Shown: positions 1 through 10,600, numbered from the stretch's first letter. The stretch: DNA of 62,583 nucleotides from Candidatus Hungatella pullicola (GCA_019114305.1 DXFU01000075.1:1-62583); one strand, 5' to 3'. Notes: generated by a model not told the origin, from the letters alone. Made by a program: numbers and translations.

Positions 1-285
1 CGGTTCTACCTGGGAAACACAGGAGAGTGCGTTAAGAATAAGTGGTATGAAGATGCCGGAAAATGGTACTGGTTTGATGGCTCCGGAAAGATGGTGACAA
101 ATATCTGGTACGAGTATCAGGGCCATTGGTACTATCTTGGTGCAGATGGGGCCATGGCCAAAGGCCAGGTAACAGTGGAAGGTAAGTGGTATGTTATGGA
201 TGAAAACGGTCGTATGATTACAGAACCGGTAACCCTGACGCCTGATCAGGACGGTGCACTGCAGTGGCCGGGATTGGCCAACTAG
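1..285 (+). CDS. C-terminal end of a cell-wall/choline-binding repeat protein (partial, start outside window)
   Basis: The reading frame is open from the first base and ends with TAG at 283-285. It holds tandem aromatic repeats of the cell-wall-binding (CW_binding_1/glucan-binding) type: units built as W-Y-x-x-x-x-G-x-W-Y-x-F/L-x-x-x-G-x-M recur three to four times in 94 residues (for example around residues 19-33 and 37-52). Such repeats bind choline or polysaccharide in the wall of Gram-positive bacteria, so the protein is probably exported. The catalytic or other N-terminal domain lies upstream of the window, so the activity cannot be named. A strong terminator follows directly. Confidence 0.8.
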   Translation, partial: RFYLGNTGECVKNKWYEDAGKWYWFDGSGKMVTNIWYEYQGHWYYLGADGAMAKGQVTVEGKWYVMDENGRMITEPVTLTPDQDGALQWPGLAN

Positions 286-295
286 GGCGAATTGA

Positions 296-336
296 AAAAA
301 GAAGGACCTCGCAAAATGAACGAGGCTCCTTCTTTT
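296..336 (+). terminator. Rho-independent terminator after the wall-binding protein
   Basis: The arms AAGAAGGACCTCG and CGAGGCTCCTTCTT form a 12-13 bp stem with one mismatch around the loop caaaatgaa. A run of T follows at 331-336. It lies 11 bases after the stop codon at 285. Confidence 0.85.
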
Positions 337-408
337 TAAGAAATATCATCTATTTTTTCGATTTCCTTCTTATTATATATCATGACTTCCTCCTAATGAT
401 AATAATGA

Positions 409-882
409 ATAATTATATTATATCGCGGATCGAACAATATCAATAGTGTCCTTGGTTTTGTTAGGATATATACCTTATACGCAATTGCTATATGGCTGAC
501 TCAATGGGGATCCTGTGATCTGGGCGAGCGGGGATATGGTCCGGTAGAGATTCTGCGCTATTTTTATGGTGATGATATTTATGTCAATACAGCGGAGCAG
601 ATTTCAGGAATTCCTGCTTCCTGGCCTGGAAGTGACCTGACCATAGGCTCCAGCGGGCAGAAGGTTATGCAGCTTCAGGAACAGTTAGACGCCATTGCAA
701 CTGTCTACACAGCCATGCCCAGAGTCAATCCCGATGGAATCTATGGCCCTAAAACGGCCCAGGCTGTCCGGGCTTTCCAGTCTATTTTCGGTCTGCCTGT
801 AACAGGGGTGACGGATTTTACGACTTGGTACAAAATTTCTCATATTTATGTGGCAGTTACCAGAATTGCGGAATTGAACTAA
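409..882 (+). pseudogene. Remnant of a peptidoglycan-binding (PG_binding_1) protein, N-terminus lost
   Basis: The frame is open from 409 to the TAA at 880-882 but has no plausible start codon with a ribosome binding site; the first ATG (667) falls inside the conserved domain. From about 493 the translation matches the C-terminal half of a secreted protein family common in Clostridia: a segment with T-Q-W-G, then G-Y-G-P-x-E-I-L-R-Y-F-Y-G, then a PG_binding_1 domain with D-G-I-Y-G-P-K-T at about 735-760 and a terminal I-Y-V-A-V-T-R. Intact members carry a further 150-200 residues at the N-terminus. Bases 409-490 do not resemble that region and multiple stops lie just upstream (394-408). I infer a 5'-truncated relic, probably left by deletion. 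Confidence 0.65.
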
Positions 883-892
883 GGGGTTCAAA

Positions 893-945
893 AGGCTGCT
901 GATGTGTGGAAATAAAATTCACAGATCAGCAGCCTGAATTTATTT
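893..945 (+). terminator. Terminator-like hairpin after the pseudogene
   Basis: AGGCTGCTGATGTGTG (893-908) pairs with CACAGATCAGCAGCCT (920-935) with a single mismatch around a short A-rich loop. The sequence that follows is T-rich (tgaatttattt). The signal still being intact fits a recently decayed gene. Confidence 0.7.
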
Positions 946-1076
946 ACACAAAAATTACAGAATTGTGCCTTTGCATTTTACAGACTTGTGATAATATGAA
1001 AAAACTAATTGTATCAAATAGAAATTATGTGGGCTGAATTTACAGTATTTGGGAAAAAGGCAGAGCGGGCTATGGT

Positions 1077-1277
1077 TTGAATGTGGGTAATAAGATGAAA
1101 AAATACGGGAATCATTGGGTTATAGGGCTTATTTTAGTAATCGGTATCTATTTTATTTACAATGTGGGATATTATATAAGAAACGGAATGTGGAGCAGGG
1201 ATCATATCAGTATAGCCCTATTTGCGGTTATGGCTTATGTGCTGTCGGGGATAATTTTAAGAAAACTGGAAAGATGA
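1077..1277 (+). CDS. Small membrane protein of unknown function
   Basis: A 60-66 residue protein with two predicted membrane segments (about residues 15-31 and 45-61 from the TTG at 1077) separated by a short polar loop, and a basic C-terminal end. The start is uncertain: TTG 1077 or ATG 1095. Neither has a strong Shine-Dalgarno sequence, which lowers confidence that this is a real gene. I do not recognise the family. It stands alone between the decayed gene and the carAB promoter. Confidence 0.4.
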   Translation: MNVGNKMKKYGNHWVIGLILVIGIYFIYNVGYYIRNGMWSRDHISIALFAVMAYVLSGIILRKLER

Positions 1278-1379
1278 CGGCGATGATTGATTTCCACCGG
1301 ATCCTTTTGAACTGAGTGTTTTCGTTAAAAATACACAAAATTTAGGGATTTCTCTTTTTAAGGCTTTCCAAGAAAATAG

Positions 1380-1408
1380 TTGAAATCTGTCGAGGAATAG
1401 TGTATAAT
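1380..1408 (+). promoter_or_regulatory. Sigma-A promoter for carAB
   Basis: TTGAAA at 1380-1385, a 17-base spacer and a perfect TATAAT at 1403-1408. The leader then has a small hairpin (GGGCTT 1420-1425 with AAGCCC 1434-1439). I found no PyrR-binding sequence or terminator in the leader. Confidence 0.8.
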
Positions 1409-1476
1409 CTATCCAATTTGGGCTTATGAATAGAAGCCCGAAAAGATAGCATTTAGAAAGGATTGGGACTTTACGT

Positions 1477-2550
1477 ATGAAAGCTTTTTTAATACTGGAA
1501 GATGGAACCATATTTACAGGAACAAGCATTGGTTCTACACGGGAAGTAATCAGCGAAATCGTATTTAACACATCCATGACTGGATATTTGGAAGTTCTCA
1601 CTGACCCTTCCTACGCAGGACAGGCGGTTGTGATGACCTATCCGTTAATTGGAAATTATGGAATCTGCCATGATGATATGGAATCTTTAAAACCATGGCC
1701 TGATGGCTATATTGTCAGAGAATTATCCAGAATCCCCAGCAACTTCAGAAGCGAGGATACTATTCAGCATTTCTTAGAGGAAAACGACATTCCAGGTATC
1801 AGCGGTATCGATACGAGAGCCCTAACAAAAATATTAAGAGAAAAAGGAACTATGAACGGCATGATCACAACCAAAGAGTACAGTGATCTGTCTGAGCCTA
1901 TTGAGCGGATGAAGGCTTATTCTGTAACGGGAGTGGTGAAGAAAACCACATGCAAGGAAAAATATGTTCTGCCGGGAGACGGCAAGAAGGTAGCTCTTCT
2001 GGATCTGGGCGCTAAGAAAAATATTGCCCGCTCTCTCAATGAGAGAGGATGCCAGGTTACAGTATATCCGGCAACCACAGCCGCAGAGGAGATATTAGCT
2101 TCTGATCCTGACGGCATTATGCTTTCCAATGGACCTGGAGATCCTAAGGAATGTACAGATATTATTGAAGAGATTAAAAAATTGTATGAATCAGATGTGC
2201 CGATTTTTGCTATTTGTCTGGGGCATCAGCTGATGGCTCTTGCCAACGGCGCAGATACCCATAAGCTGAAATACGGCCACAGAGGAGGCAACCATCCGGT
2301 TAAAGATCTGGAGACCGGAAGAGTTTATATTTCTTCTCAGAATCATGGCTATGTAGTGGACACAGATACCTTGGATCCATCTGTGGCAGTGCCGGCTTTT
2401 GTCAACGTGAATGACGGAACCAATGAAGGTCTGAAATACGTAGGAAAGAATATTTTCACTGTTCAGTATCATCCGGAGGCATGTCCCGGACCAGAGGATT
2501 CCGGTTATCTGTTTGACAAGTTTATCAAGATGATGGAGGTGGATCGATAA
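1477..2550 (+). CDS. carA: Carbamoyl-phosphate synthase small (glutaminase) subunit
   Basis: CarA hydrolyses glutamine and passes ammonia to CarB, for carbamoyl phosphate used in pyrimidine and arginine synthesis. At 357 residues it has the usual length. The N-terminal CPSase small-chain domain covers about residues 1-150; the class I glutamine amidotransferase domain follows, with nucleophile C247 in the motif A-I-C-L-G-H-Q and the partner residues H332 and E334 in Y-H-P-E. The ATG at 1477 follows an AAAGGA-type binding site. The stop codon overlaps the carB start by one base (TAATG), so the two are translationally coupled and made from the promoter at 1380-1408. Confidence 0.97.
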   Translation: MKAFLILEDGTIFTGTSIGSTREVISEIVFNTSMTGYLEVLTDPSYAGQAVVMTYPLIGNYGICHDDMESLKPWPDGYIVRELSRIPSNFRSEDTIQHFLEENDIPGISGIDTRALTKILREKGTMNGMITTKEYSDLSEPIERMKAYSVTGVVKKTTCKEKYVLPGDGKKVALLDLGAKKNIARSLNERGCQVTVYPATTAAEEILASDPDGIMLSNGPGDPKECTDIIEEIKKLYESDVPIFAICLGHQLMALANGADTHKLKYGHRGGNHPVKDLETGRVYISSQNHGYVVDTDTLDPSVAVPAFVNVNDGTNEGLKYVGKNIFTVQYHPEACPGPEDSGYLFDKFIKMMEVDR

Positions 2551-5500
2551 TGCCTAAGAATAATGATATTAAAAAAGTTCTTGTCCTTGGCTCCGGCCCC
2601 ATTGTAATCGGCCAGGCGGCTGAGTTTGACTATGCGGGAACACAGGCCTGCCGTTCTTTAAAGGAAGAGGGCATTGAGGTGGTTCTGTTAAACTCCAATC
2701 CGGCCACCATCATGACAGATAAGGACATTGCCGACAGAGTATACATTGAGCCGCTGACTGTGGAAGTAGTTGAGCAGCTTATCATGAAGGAAAAACCAGA
2801 CAGCATCCTTCCTACTCTGGGAGGTCAGGCGGGACTGAACCTTGCTATGGAGCTGGAGGATGCCGGCTTTTTAAAGAAACATAACGTTCGTCTCATTGGC
2901 ACCACCGCCCTGACCATTAAGAAGGCGGAAGACCGGGAGATGTTTAAAGAAACCATGGAGAAGATCGGTGAGCCGGTAGCTCCTTCTGACATTGTGGAAA
3001 ATGTAGAGGATGGTCTTCGGATTGCTGAGGCAATCGGCTATCCGGTAGTTCTTCGTCCCGCCTATACTCTGGGAGGCTCCGGCGGCGGCATTGCCAGAGA
3101 CCCGGAGCAGTGCCGGGAAATTCTGGAAAACGGCCTTCGTCTTTCCCGCGTGGGACAGGTTCTTGTAGAGCGCTGTATTGCAGGCTGGAAAGAAATTGAG
3201 TATGAGGTAATGAGAGACGGGGCAGGCAATGTGATTACCGTATGTAATATGGAGAACATTGATCCTGTAGGCGTTCATACGGGAGACAGTATTGTAGTGG
3301 CTCCTTCCCAGACACTGGGAGATAAGGAATATCAGATGCTTCGTACCTCTGCCCTGAAGATTATCAGCGAGCTGGGAATTACCGGCGGATGCAATGTTCA
3401 GTATGCCCTTCATCCGGAAAGCTTTGAGTACTGTGTGATCGAGGTAAATCCTCGTGTAAGCCGTTCTTCCGCCCTTGCATCTAAGGCAACCGGTTACCCA
3501 ATCGCCAAGGTTGCAGCTAAGATTGCTTTGGGTTATACCCTTGATGAGATCAAAAACGCGGTTACCAAGAAAACATATGCCAGTTTTGAGCCTATGCTGG
3601 ATTACTGTGTAGTGAAGATGCCTCGTCTTCCTTTTGACAAATTTATCAGCGCTAAAAGGACTTTGGGAACCCAGATGAAGGCTACGGGAGAGGTTATGAG
3701 CATCTGCACCAATTTTGAGGGAGGTCTGATGAAGGCCATCCGCTCTCTGGAACAGCATGTAGACTGCCTTCTGTCTTATGATTTCTCCCACTTAAACGAT
3801 GAAGAGCTGACAGAGCAGCTTCATGTAGTAGATGACAGAAGAATCTGGGTTATTGCCGAGGCCTTAAGAAGAGGGTTCACCTATGAGCAGATCCATGAAA
3901 TTACCAGAATCGATGTATGGTTTATTGATAAGCTGGCTATTCTGGTGGAGATGGAGAATGCTCTGAAGAAGGGACCTCTTACTGTAGAGCTTTTAAGGGA
4001 GGCAAAGAGAATTGAATTCCCAGACAATGTGATTTCCAGACTGACCGGAGTGTCTCAGGATGAGATCCGCCGCATGAGGAAGGAAAATGGCATTGTTGCC
4101 GCCTTTAAGATGGTTGATACCTGTGCGGCGGAATTTGCTGCTGAGACTCCATATTATTATTCCTGCTTTGGAAGCGAAAATGAGGCTGTGGAAACAAGCG
4201 GAAGAAAGAAAGTTCTGGTTCTTGGTTCCGGTCCCATCCGCATCGGCCAGGGAATTGAGTTTGACTTCTGCTCCGTTCACAGTACCTGGAGCTTCAGCAG
4301 AGAGGGATATGAGACCATTATTGTAAACAACAATCCGGAGACAGTAAGTACGGATTTTGACATTGCTGATAAGCTGTATTTTGAACCCCTTACGCCTGAA
4401 GATGTTGAGAGCATTGTCGACGTGGAGAAGCCAGACGGCGCAGTTGTTCAATTCGGCGGTCAGACTGCTATTAAGCTGACAGAAGCGCTGATGAAGATGG
4501 GCGTTCCTATTCTGGGAACAGCAGCTGAGGATGTAGATGCAGCTGAGGACAGAGAGCTGTTTGACCGTATTCTGGAGGAATGCGAGATTCCAAGACCTGC
4601 CGGACATACGGTATTTACTGCTGAGGAGGCTAAAAAGGCAGCCAATGAACTGGGGTATCCCGTTCTGGTAAGACCTTCCTATGTTCTGGGAGGTCAGGGT
4701 ATGCAGATTGCGATTTCCGATCAGGATATTGATGAGTTTATTGGAATTATCAATCAGATTGCCCAGGAGCACCCTATTCTTGTAGATAAATATATTGTAG
4801 GCAAGGAAATAGAGGTAGATGCAGTATGCGATGGGGAAGATATTCTCATTCCAGGCATTATGGAACATATTGAGAGAGCCGGCGTTCACTCCGGCGACAG
4901 TATCTCCGTATATCCGGCCCAGAGCATCAGCCAGAAAACCAAGGAGACTTTGGTAGAATACACCAGAAGGCTGGCGAGAGCCCTTCATGTAAAGGGAATG
5001 ATTAACATTCAGTTTATTGTCAGCGGAGAGGATGTTTACGTAATTGAGGTAAATCCTCGTTCCTCCCGTACGGTTCCCTATATCAGCAAGGTTACGGGAA
5101 TCCCCATTGTTCCTCTTGCAACCCAGGTAATCTGCGGTCACAAAATTAAGGAGCTGGGCTATAAGCCGGGACTTCAGCCTGAGGCTGATTATATCGCTGT
5201 TAAGATGCCTGTATTCTCCTTTGAGAAGATCAGAGGCGCTGATGTGAATCTTGGACCGGAGATGAAGTCTACCGGCGAGTGCCTTGGCATTGCAAAGACC
5301 TTCAATGAGGCTCTTTATAAAGCCTTTGCCGGAGCAGGAATCAAGCTTCCAAAGCACAAAAATATGATTATTACAGTAAAAGATTCTGATAAAGAGGAGA
5401 TTATCGATATAGCCAGAAGATTCCAGGCGCAGGGATACAAGATTTTCTCCACCGCAGGAACAGCAAAGGCTCTTAACGCCAACGGCGTAAAGGCCCTTAC

Positions 5501-5753
5501 AGTCCGCAAGCTGGAGCAGGAATCCCCTAATCTTTTGGACCTGATTTTAGGACATGAAATTGATCTGGTTATTGATACCCCGCCTCAGGGAGCAGACAGA
5601 AGCAGAGATGGATTCATTATCAGAAGAAACGCCATCGAGACAGGCGTAACCGTTCTTACTTCTCTGGATACAGCTGCGGCGCTGGTAACCAGTATGGAAA
5701 ACAGAGCGAAAGAGCTGACATTAATTGATATTGCTACAGTGAAAAACGCATAG
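2550..5753 (+). CDS. carB: Carbamoyl-phosphate synthase large subunit
   Basis: This 1067-residue protein shows the typical internal duplication: two ATP-grasp halves, each opening with a V-L-V-L-G-S-G-P-I-x-I-G-Q segment (near residues 11 and 556) followed by R-P-A/S-Y-x-L-G-G and E-V-N-P-R motifs. The C-terminal 130 residues form an MGS-like allosteric domain that in relatives binds UMP, IMP or ornithine. It forms a complex with CarA and makes carbamoyl phosphate from bicarbonate, ammonia and two ATP. It has full length and no disruption. A terminator follows at 5766-5810, so carAB is a two-gene operon. Confidence 0.97.
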   Translation: MPKNNDIKKVLVLGSGPIVIGQAAEFDYAGTQACRSLKEEGIEVVLLNSNPATIMTDKDIADRVYIEPLTVEVVEQLIMKEKPDSILPTLGGQAGLNLAMELEDAGFLKKHNVRLIGTTALTIKKAEDREMFKETMEKIGEPVAPSDIVENVEDGLRIAEAIGYPVVLRPAYTLGGSGGGIARDPEQCREILENGLRLSRVGQVLVERCIAGWKEIEYEVMRDGAGNVITVCNMENIDPVGVHTGDSIVVAPSQTLGDKEYQMLRTSALKIISELGITGGCNVQYALHPESFEYCVIEVNPRVSRSSALASKATGYPIAKVAAKIALGYTLDEIKNAVTKKTYASFEPMLDYCVVKMPRLPFDKFISAKRTLGTQMKATGEVMSICTNFEGGLMKAIRSLEQHVDCLLSYDFSHLNDEELTEQLHVVDDRRIWVIAEALRRGFTYEQIHEITRIDVWFIDKLAILVEMENALKKGPLTVELLREAKRIEFPDNVISRLTGVSQDEIRRMRKENGIVAAFKMVDTCAAEFAAETPYYYSCFGSENEAVETSGRKKVLVLGSGPIRIGQGIEFDFCSVHSTWSFSREGYETIIVNNNPETVSTDFDIADKLYFEPLTPEDVESIVDVEKPDGAVVQFGGQTAIKLTEALMKMGVPILGTAAEDVDAAEDRELFDRILEECEIPRPAGHTVFTAEEAKKAANELGYPVLVRPSYVLGGQGMQIAISDQDIDEFIGIINQIAQEHPILVDKYIVGKEIEVDAVCDGEDILIPGIMEHIERAGVHSGDSISVYPAQSISQKTKETLVEYTRRLARALHVKGMINIQFIVSGEDVYVIEVNPRSSRTVPYISKVTGIPIVPLATQVICGHKIKELGYKPGLQPEADYIAVKMPVFSFEKIRGADVNLGPEMKSTGECLGIAKTFNEALYKAFAGAGIKLPKHKNMIITVKDSDKEEIIDIARRFQAQGYKIFSTAGTAKALNANGVKALTVRKLEQESPNLLDLILGHEIDLVIDTPPQGADRSRDGFIIRRNAIETGVTVLTSLDTAAALVTSMENRAKELTLIDIATVKNA

Positions 5754-5765
5754 TGATAAAAAGTG

Positions 5766-5810
5766 AAAAAGTCTGGGAAGGCAGCTGAACTGTTTTCCCA
5801 GACTTTTTCA
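5766..5810 (+). terminator. Terminator after carB
   Basis: AAAAAGTCTGGGAA (5766-5779) and TTCCCAGACTTTTT (5794-5807) form a perfect 14 bp stem ending in a T run. Confidence 0.9.
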
Positions 5811-5838
5811 TAGGGAGGCGATGAAAAAAGCCGAATAT

Positions 5839-5867
5839 TTGACATTCGCTTCCCAATCTCCTACAAT
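5839..5867 (+). promoter_or_regulatory. Sigma-A promoter for the unknown gene at 5915
   Basis: Perfect TTGACA at 5839-5844, 17-base spacer, TACAAT at 5862-5867. It starts 48 bases upstream of the next start codon. Confidence 0.75.
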
Positions 5868-5914
5868 GAATATTAGGACAGGGATAGAATCAGGAAAGAA
5901 GTGAGACATGATTT

Positions 5915-6223
5915 ATGGTATTTTATATTAATAAACAGGCTGTGGAGATAAAGACAAGATTTGAAAATGCTCCCCTGACATCTCCCAATGAGGCATGTGC
6001 GGCTATGGGGATGCTTTATAAGATTTACGGTCTTCCTCTGCCGCCGAAGGGGGAGACAGTCAGTCAGATGCGTCTGGAGCTTCATAAATCCATAGACGGG
6101 AAAGAACCGCCCTCTCCTTTTGCGGCAAAGATTGTGGATATGCTGGATAAGTATTTTAAAGACGACCCGGTAACAGACGAAATTTATGAGCTGCTTTGCT
6201 ACAGCTACAGGGAGCAGAAGTAA
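5915..6223 (+). CDS. Conserved-looking protein of unknown function (102 aa)
   Basis: A soluble, likely cytoplasmic 102-residue protein with no signal peptide or membrane segment. The ATG at 5915 follows GGAAAGAAG about 13 bases upstream. The middle holds a hydrophobic stretch with A-C-A-A-M-G-M-L-Y-K-I-Y-G, then a proline-rich turn, then two amphipathic helices. It has its own consensus promoter and is followed by a separate promoter for glgP, so it may be a single-gene unit. I do not recognise the family and cannot assign a role; the position before glycogen phosphorylase is only circumstantial. Confidence 0.6.
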   Translation: MVFYINKQAVEIKTRFENAPLTSPNEACAAMGMLYKIYGLPLPPKGETVSQMRLELHKSIDGKEPPSPFAAKIVDMLDKYFKDDPVTDEIYELLCYSYREQK

Positions 6224-6230
6224 ATAGCCG

Positions 6231-6259
6231 TTGCGAAGGGCAAGTGAAAAAGGTATAAT
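6231..6259 (+). promoter_or_regulatory. Sigma-A promoter for glgP
   Basis: TTGCGA at 6231-6236, 17-base spacer, TATAAT at 6254-6259, located 52 bases before the glgP start. Confidence 0.7.
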
Positions 6260-6310
6260 CAAACTAGGACTGTGTATGGGAAAACAGCAGAAAGAAAAGG
6301 AGATTGCTAA

Positions 6311-8572
6311 ATGGAACAGGAATTAAGAAATGCTCTTTTAACTATAAGCAATACAACACTGGAGGAAGCAGATATAGATCAGATTTATACTGCTCTTTTG
6401 GCTGTTGTTAAAAACAGGATGAGAAATATACAGAAAAATCATGGGAACAAAAAACTTTATTATATTTCGGCAGAATTCCTGATAGGAAAGCTTCTAACCA
6501 ACAATCTGATTAATCTGGGGCTGTACCAGGAAGCAGAGCAGCTGCTTCTGTCTGCGGGACACAGTCTGGCAGAGATCGAGGAGGCGGAGGCAGAGCCTTC
6601 TCTTGGAAATGGAGGGTTAGGAAGGCTGGCTGCCTGTTTCCTGGATTCCATTGCCGGTTTGGGTCTGTGGGGAGACGGAGTAGGGCTGAATTACCATGAA
6701 GGTCTTTTTCTTCAGAAGTTTGAAGACAACAAGCAGAAAGAAGAGAAAAATCCATGGATCAGCAAGGACTGTTGGCTGATTCCTACTGATGTTCATTTTC
6801 AGGTGCCCTTTGAGAACTTTACCTTAAATTCTACTATGTATGATATTGATATTCCCGGATACAACGGCGGGAAAAATACTCTGCATCTTTTTGATCTGGA
6901 TACAGTTGACGAGTCGTTGATTCATCATGGAATTTCATTTGACAAAGAGGATATTCGAAGGAATCTTACTCTCTTTCTCTATCCTGACGATAGTGATGAG
7001 CAGGGAAGACTTCTCCGTATTTATCAGCAGTACTTTATGGTAAGCAATGGGGCACAGCTGATTTTAAAAGAGGCTGAGGAGAGAGGGATCAATCTGTATC
7101 ACTTAAATGAGCATGTGGTAATTCAGATCAACGACACCCATCCAACTATGATTATTCCTGAACTGGTCCGCCTGCTTATGGAGCGGGGCTTTAACATTGA
7201 CACGGCTTTGGATGTGGTGAGAAAGACCTGTGCTTATACCAATCACACCATTCTGGCGGAAGCTCTTGAGACATGGCCGGCGGAGTATTTAGAAAAGGTG
7301 GTTCCTCATCTGATGCCTGTAATTCGGGAGATGGACGCGCGGGTAAAGAGAGATTTCCACGATGAAAAGGTATGGATTATTGACAGCGAAAACCGGGTTC
7401 ATATGGCTCATATAGATATCCATTACGGCTTCAGCGTCAATGGAGTGGCTGCTCTTCACACAAAGATTCTTGAAGAATCGGAGCTTAAGCCCTTTTACAA
7501 TCTATATCCGTGGAAATTTAATAATAAGACTAACGGAATCACATTCCGCCGCTGGCTTCTGGCCTGTAATCCAAGACTTGCCTCCTATGTAGAGTCCCTG
7601 ATCGGAGATGGGTTCAAGAAGGAAGCCTGTCAGCTGAAGAAACTGTTGGAATACAGGGAAGATCCCCAGGTCCTTAGCTGTCTTTGCCAGATCAAGAAAG
7701 AGGCTAAGAAGGAGCTGGCTGCCTACTTAAAGGAAACCCAGGGCGTTGACATTGATGTGAATTCTGTTTACGATATTCAGATCAAACGTCTCCATGAGTA
7801 TAAGAGACAACAGATGAATGCGTTGTATGCTATTTACAAATATCTGGAGATTAAGAAGGGCAATAAACCGAAACGTCCTGTAACCATGATTTTTGGAGCC
7901 AAGGCGGCCCCGGCTTATGTTATTGCCAAGGACATTATCCACCTGATTCTCTGCCTGCAGCAGCTGGTAAGCCTTGATCCGGAGGTAAGTCCTTATTTAA
8001 AGATTGTTATGGTGGAAAACTATAATGTGACTAAGGCGGAGAAGCTGATTCCAGCCTGCGATATTTCCGAACAGATTTCACTGGCTTCTAAAGAGGCTTC
8101 GGGAACAGGCAACATGAAATTTATGCTTAACGGGGCAGTGACTCTGGGAACAGAGGATGGAGCCAATGTGGAGATTCATCAGCTGGTGGGAGATGAGAAT
8201 ATTTATATTTTCGGGAAAAAATCAGAGGAAGTGATCCAGCTTTATGATACAAATGGATACTGCTCAAGAAAGATTTATGAGGAGGATCCTTTGGTAGAAC
8301 AGCTGGTTGACTTTATTATCAGTAAAGATATGATTCTTCTGGGAGATCCGGTGAATTTGGGAAGACTTTACAAGGAGATTGTAGGGAAAGACTGGTTCAT
8401 GGCTCTGCTGGATCTGAGAGAGTATATTGAAACCAAGGAACAGATGCTGGCGGATTATGAAGATGAGGTGGCTTGGGCAAAGAAGGCTCTGACCAATATT
8501 GCCATGGCTGGATACTTTTCCTCAGACCGGACCATTGAGGAATACAACCGGGATATCTGGCATTTATCTTAA
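6311..8572 (+). CDS. glgP: Glycogen/alpha-glucan phosphorylase
   Basis: This 753-residue enzyme of glycosyltransferase family 35 releases glucose 1-phosphate from the non-reducing ends of glycogen or maltodextrin. The pyridoxal phosphate lysine is K603 in the signature [10 protein letters not shown]. Other family blocks are visible: G-N-G-G-L-G-R-L-A near residue 98, N-D-T-H-P near 275, and K-R-L-H-E-Y-K-R near 493. The length matches short bacterial phosphorylases. The start at 6311 follows AAAAGGAGA. It has its own promoter; no other glycogen gene is in the window. Confidence 0.96.
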   Translation: MEQELRNALLTISNTTLEEADIDQIYTALLAVVKNRMRNIQKNHGNKKLYYISAEFLIGKLLTNNLINLGLYQEAEQLLLSAGHSLAEIEEAEAEPSLGNGGLGRLAACFLDSIAGLGLWGDGVGLNYHEGLFLQKFEDNKQKEEKNPWISKDCWLIPTDVHFQVPFENFTLNSTMYDIDIPGYNGGKNTLHLFDLDTVDESLIHHGISFDKEDIRRNLTLFLYPDDSDEQGRLLRIYQQYFMVSNGAQLILKEAEERGINLYHLNEHVVIQINDTHPTMIIPELVRLLMERGFNIDTALDVVRKTCAYTNHTILAEALETWPAEYLEKVVPHLMPVIREMDARVKRDFHDEKVWIIDSENRVHMAHIDIHYGFSVNGVAALHTKILEESELKPFYNLYPWKFNNKTNGITFRRWLLACNPRLASYVESLIGDGFKKEACQLKKLLEYREDPQVLSCLCQIKKEAKKELAAYLKETQGVDIDVNSVYDIQIKRLHEYKRQQMNALYAIYKYLEIKKGNKPKRPVTMIFGAKAAPAYVIAKDIIHLILCLQQLVSLDPEVSPYLKIVMVENYNVTKAEKLIPACDISEQISLASKEASGTGNMKFMLNGAVTLGTEDGANVEIHQLVGDENIYIFGKKSEEVIQLYDTNGYCSRKIYEEDPLVEQLVDFIISKDMILLGDPVNLGRLYKEIVGKDWFMALLDLREYIETKEQMLADYEDEVAWAKKALTNIAMAGYFSSDRTIEEYNRDIWHLS

Positions 8573-8654
8573 GTGAAGGGCGTCCGCCCGGCGCTGTATA
8601 CCATATGCTGGAAGGCCCCGGCGTACTTGAAAAAAAGCAGGGGAGAACAATGAG

Positions 8655-9572
8655 TTGAGTGACAAAAAATTTGCAATTTTAATTGATTCAGATAATGTAT
8701 CATCCAAGTATATCACTTATATTCTGGATGAGATGACAAAATATGGAGTGATTACTTATAAAAGAATTTATGGAGATTGGACCAGCGCTCAGATGGGAAA
8801 GTGGAAGCAGGAGCTTTTGGAAAATTCCATTACTCCTATCCAGCAGTTTTCCAATACAGCAGGAAAGAATGCCACGGATTCGGCTCTGATTATAGATGCC
8901 ATGGATCTGCTTTATACGGATCATGTGGATGGATTCTGCATTGTTTCCAGTGACAGTGATTTTACCAGACTGGCAAGCCGTCTGAGGGAGTCGGGAAAGG
9001 AAGTAATCGGCATGGGAGAGGAAAAAACTCCCAAATCCTTCCGGGCAGCATGTACGGTGTTTACCAATTTGGAGATTCTTCTGAATCAGGAGGAGGAGGC
9101 AGCAGGAAGCAGCGTCATTAGAAAAGAAGTAATCGAGCAGGACATAGCCTCTATTATTCTGGAGAATAATGATAAGGATAAGGCCACGGGGCTGGGAGAA
9201 ATCGGAAACAGACTGGTAAAAAAGTATTCGGATTTCGATGTGAGAAGCTATGGATACAGTTCTCTTTCCAAGTTTCTGGAAGAAATGGACAGCTTTGAGC
9301 TGAGAAAGACCAATAATGTAGTTACAGTACGGCTGAGAGACAACAGGACCAGAAAGCAGGAGTTAGATGATTTTGCGGTGGCTATGGTGAGAGGAAGCGG
9401 GAAGAATGGTTTGGAGCTGGCTGCTCTGGGAAATGGAATGCACAGAAAGTTTGCGGATTTTAAGGTAAAGGACTATGGATATTCTACCTTTTCCAAATTT
9501 GTTCAGAGTATCAGCCAGCTGGAAATCAGAGAAAATAAAACCCATAACAAAGTAGTGTTTTTGAAATCATAG
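8655..9572 (+). CDS. NYN-domain (LabA-like) putative RNase with two OST-HTH modules
   Basis: Residues 1-140 form a NYN/PIN-like nuclease domain: an early A-I-L-I-D-S-D-N motif, T-D-S-A-L-I-I-D-A in the middle and S-S-D-S-D-F-T-R-L with conserved acidic residues that in relatives bind metal. Two OST-HTH (LOTUS) modules follow at about residues 165-230 and 240-305; each contains a Y-G-Y-S-x-x-S/F-K-F motif. LOTUS modules bind RNA, so a role in RNA processing or decay is likely, but the target is unknown. The start is TTG at 8655 (binding site AGGGGA at 8639-8644); the nearer ATG at 8650 hits a stop after two codons. Confidence 0.85.
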   Translation: MSDKKFAILIDSDNVSSKYITYILDEMTKYGVITYKRIYGDWTSAQMGKWKQELLENSITPIQQFSNTAGKNATDSALIIDAMDLLYTDHVDGFCIVSSDSDFTRLASRLRESGKEVIGMGEEKTPKSFRAACTVFTNLEILLNQEEEAAGSSVIRKEVIEQDIASIILENNDKDKATGLGEIGNRLVKKYSDFDVRSYGYSSLSKFLEEMDSFELRKTNNVVTVRLRDNRTRKQELDDFAVAMVRGSGKNGLELAALGNGMHRKFADFKVKDYGYSTFSKFVQSISQLEIRENKTHNKVVFLKS

Positions 9573-9599
9573 GCAGGTGCTGCGGCGCGGTTGACGGAG

Positions 9600-10600
9600 T
9601 TACCAGATACCCAGCATAGCCTGCATAACCAGACTGACTGCTGTAATGCCGGCCCAGCAGCATAGTCCCAGACAGATAGGCCTGGCTCCTGTTCGGATCA
9701 GATGGGGAAGGTTTGTGTTAATTCCAATGGCCCCCATAGCCATGATAATAAAGAGCTTGCTTAAATCTTTGCAGGGATCTGTGACAGAGGAAGGCAGCTG
9801 AAACAGGGTTGTTGCCACAGAAGCCAGGAGAAAAAACAGGATAAAAAAGGGAAAAATTCTGCTTAGACAAAAGGAGCTGGAGGCTGCTGCCCCAGCCTCT
9901 TTTTTTGTGCGGAAGAGAGCCAAAACCAGGGTGATAGGTATAATTGCCAGAGTTCTGGTAAGCTTTACAATTGTGGCGGTCTCCAGAGTATTGCTTCCAT
10001 GAGCTTCATCCCATGCGGCGGCAGCCGCTGTTACGGAAGAAGTGTCGTTGATAGCGGTTCCGGCAAACAGCCCGAAGCCTTCGTTGCTCAGTCCAAGTAT
10101 TTCTCCCAGAGAGGGAAAAAGAAGTGCAGCGGCAATATTAAACAGGAAAATAACAGAGATTGCCTGTGCAATTTCGCCGTCATCAGCGTCAATAACAGGG
10201 GCGGTAGCCGCTATGGCGGAACCTCCGCAGATAGAGGAGCCTACTCCAATGAGGACAGCACTTTTAACAGGTACTTGAATCCTTTTGTATAAAAAGGCAG
10301 TGAGAATCAGAGACGCGGAAACAGTGGCAAGGATAACAGGAAGGGACTGTCTCCCTGTTTCTACTACGACTTTGAGATTCATGCCGAATCCCAGAAGAAT
10401 GACAGCGGATTGAAGAATTTTTTTTGAAGTAAAGGCCACTCCTGGAGAAAAAAATTTTTGCTTTTTAAAATGGGGGCGAGAGTCATGCCCGTAAGGATGG
10501 CAAATACAGGACCGCCGATGACAGGAAAAAGTTTTCCTAATATCCAGGAGGGGACGGCAATGGCCAAACATAAGACAATACCAGGGATATACTGTTTCAT
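9600..10600 (-). pseudogene. YeiH/UPF0324-family membrane protein (putative sulfate exporter), frameshifted
   Basis: The gene starts at the ATG at 10600 (binding site AAAGGAG) and encodes a hydrophobic protein typical of the YeiH/UPF0324 family with about ten membrane segments, including L-G-F-G-M-N-L and [12 protein letters not shown] motifs. The first ~50 codons are in one frame; from about 10450 the homologous sequence continues in another frame to the TAA at 9600. The switch falls on an A7 run (+ strand 10448-10454, T7 in the message). One more T would restore a continuous protein of about 333 residues. It may be a real null mutation, slippage-based on/off switching or a base-calling error. 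A LysR regulator is divergent. Confidence 0.8.

Noticed and set aside
264-446. Short + frame spanning the first terminator
   Set aside because: It reads through an intrinsic terminator and an A/T-rich spacer, with low-complexity residues and no binding site.
1409-1476. Possible PyrR attenuator in the carA leader
   Set aside because: The small hairpin at 1420-1439 lacks the conserved PyrR loop sequence and is not followed by a terminator.
2871-3791. 306-codon - strand frame inside carB
   Set aside because: Same reason: a shadow of the carB coding sequence.
3993-5357. 454-codon open frame on the - strand inside carB
   Set aside because: It lies wholly antisense to the well-conserved carB, has no ribosome binding site or recognisable domain, and similar antisense frames occur along carB because of its codon use.
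5821-5904. 27-codon ORF with GGAGG upstream, before the 5915 gene
   Set aside because: It would contain the promoter (5839-5867) of the next gene and would need transcription through the carB terminator, so it is probably chance.
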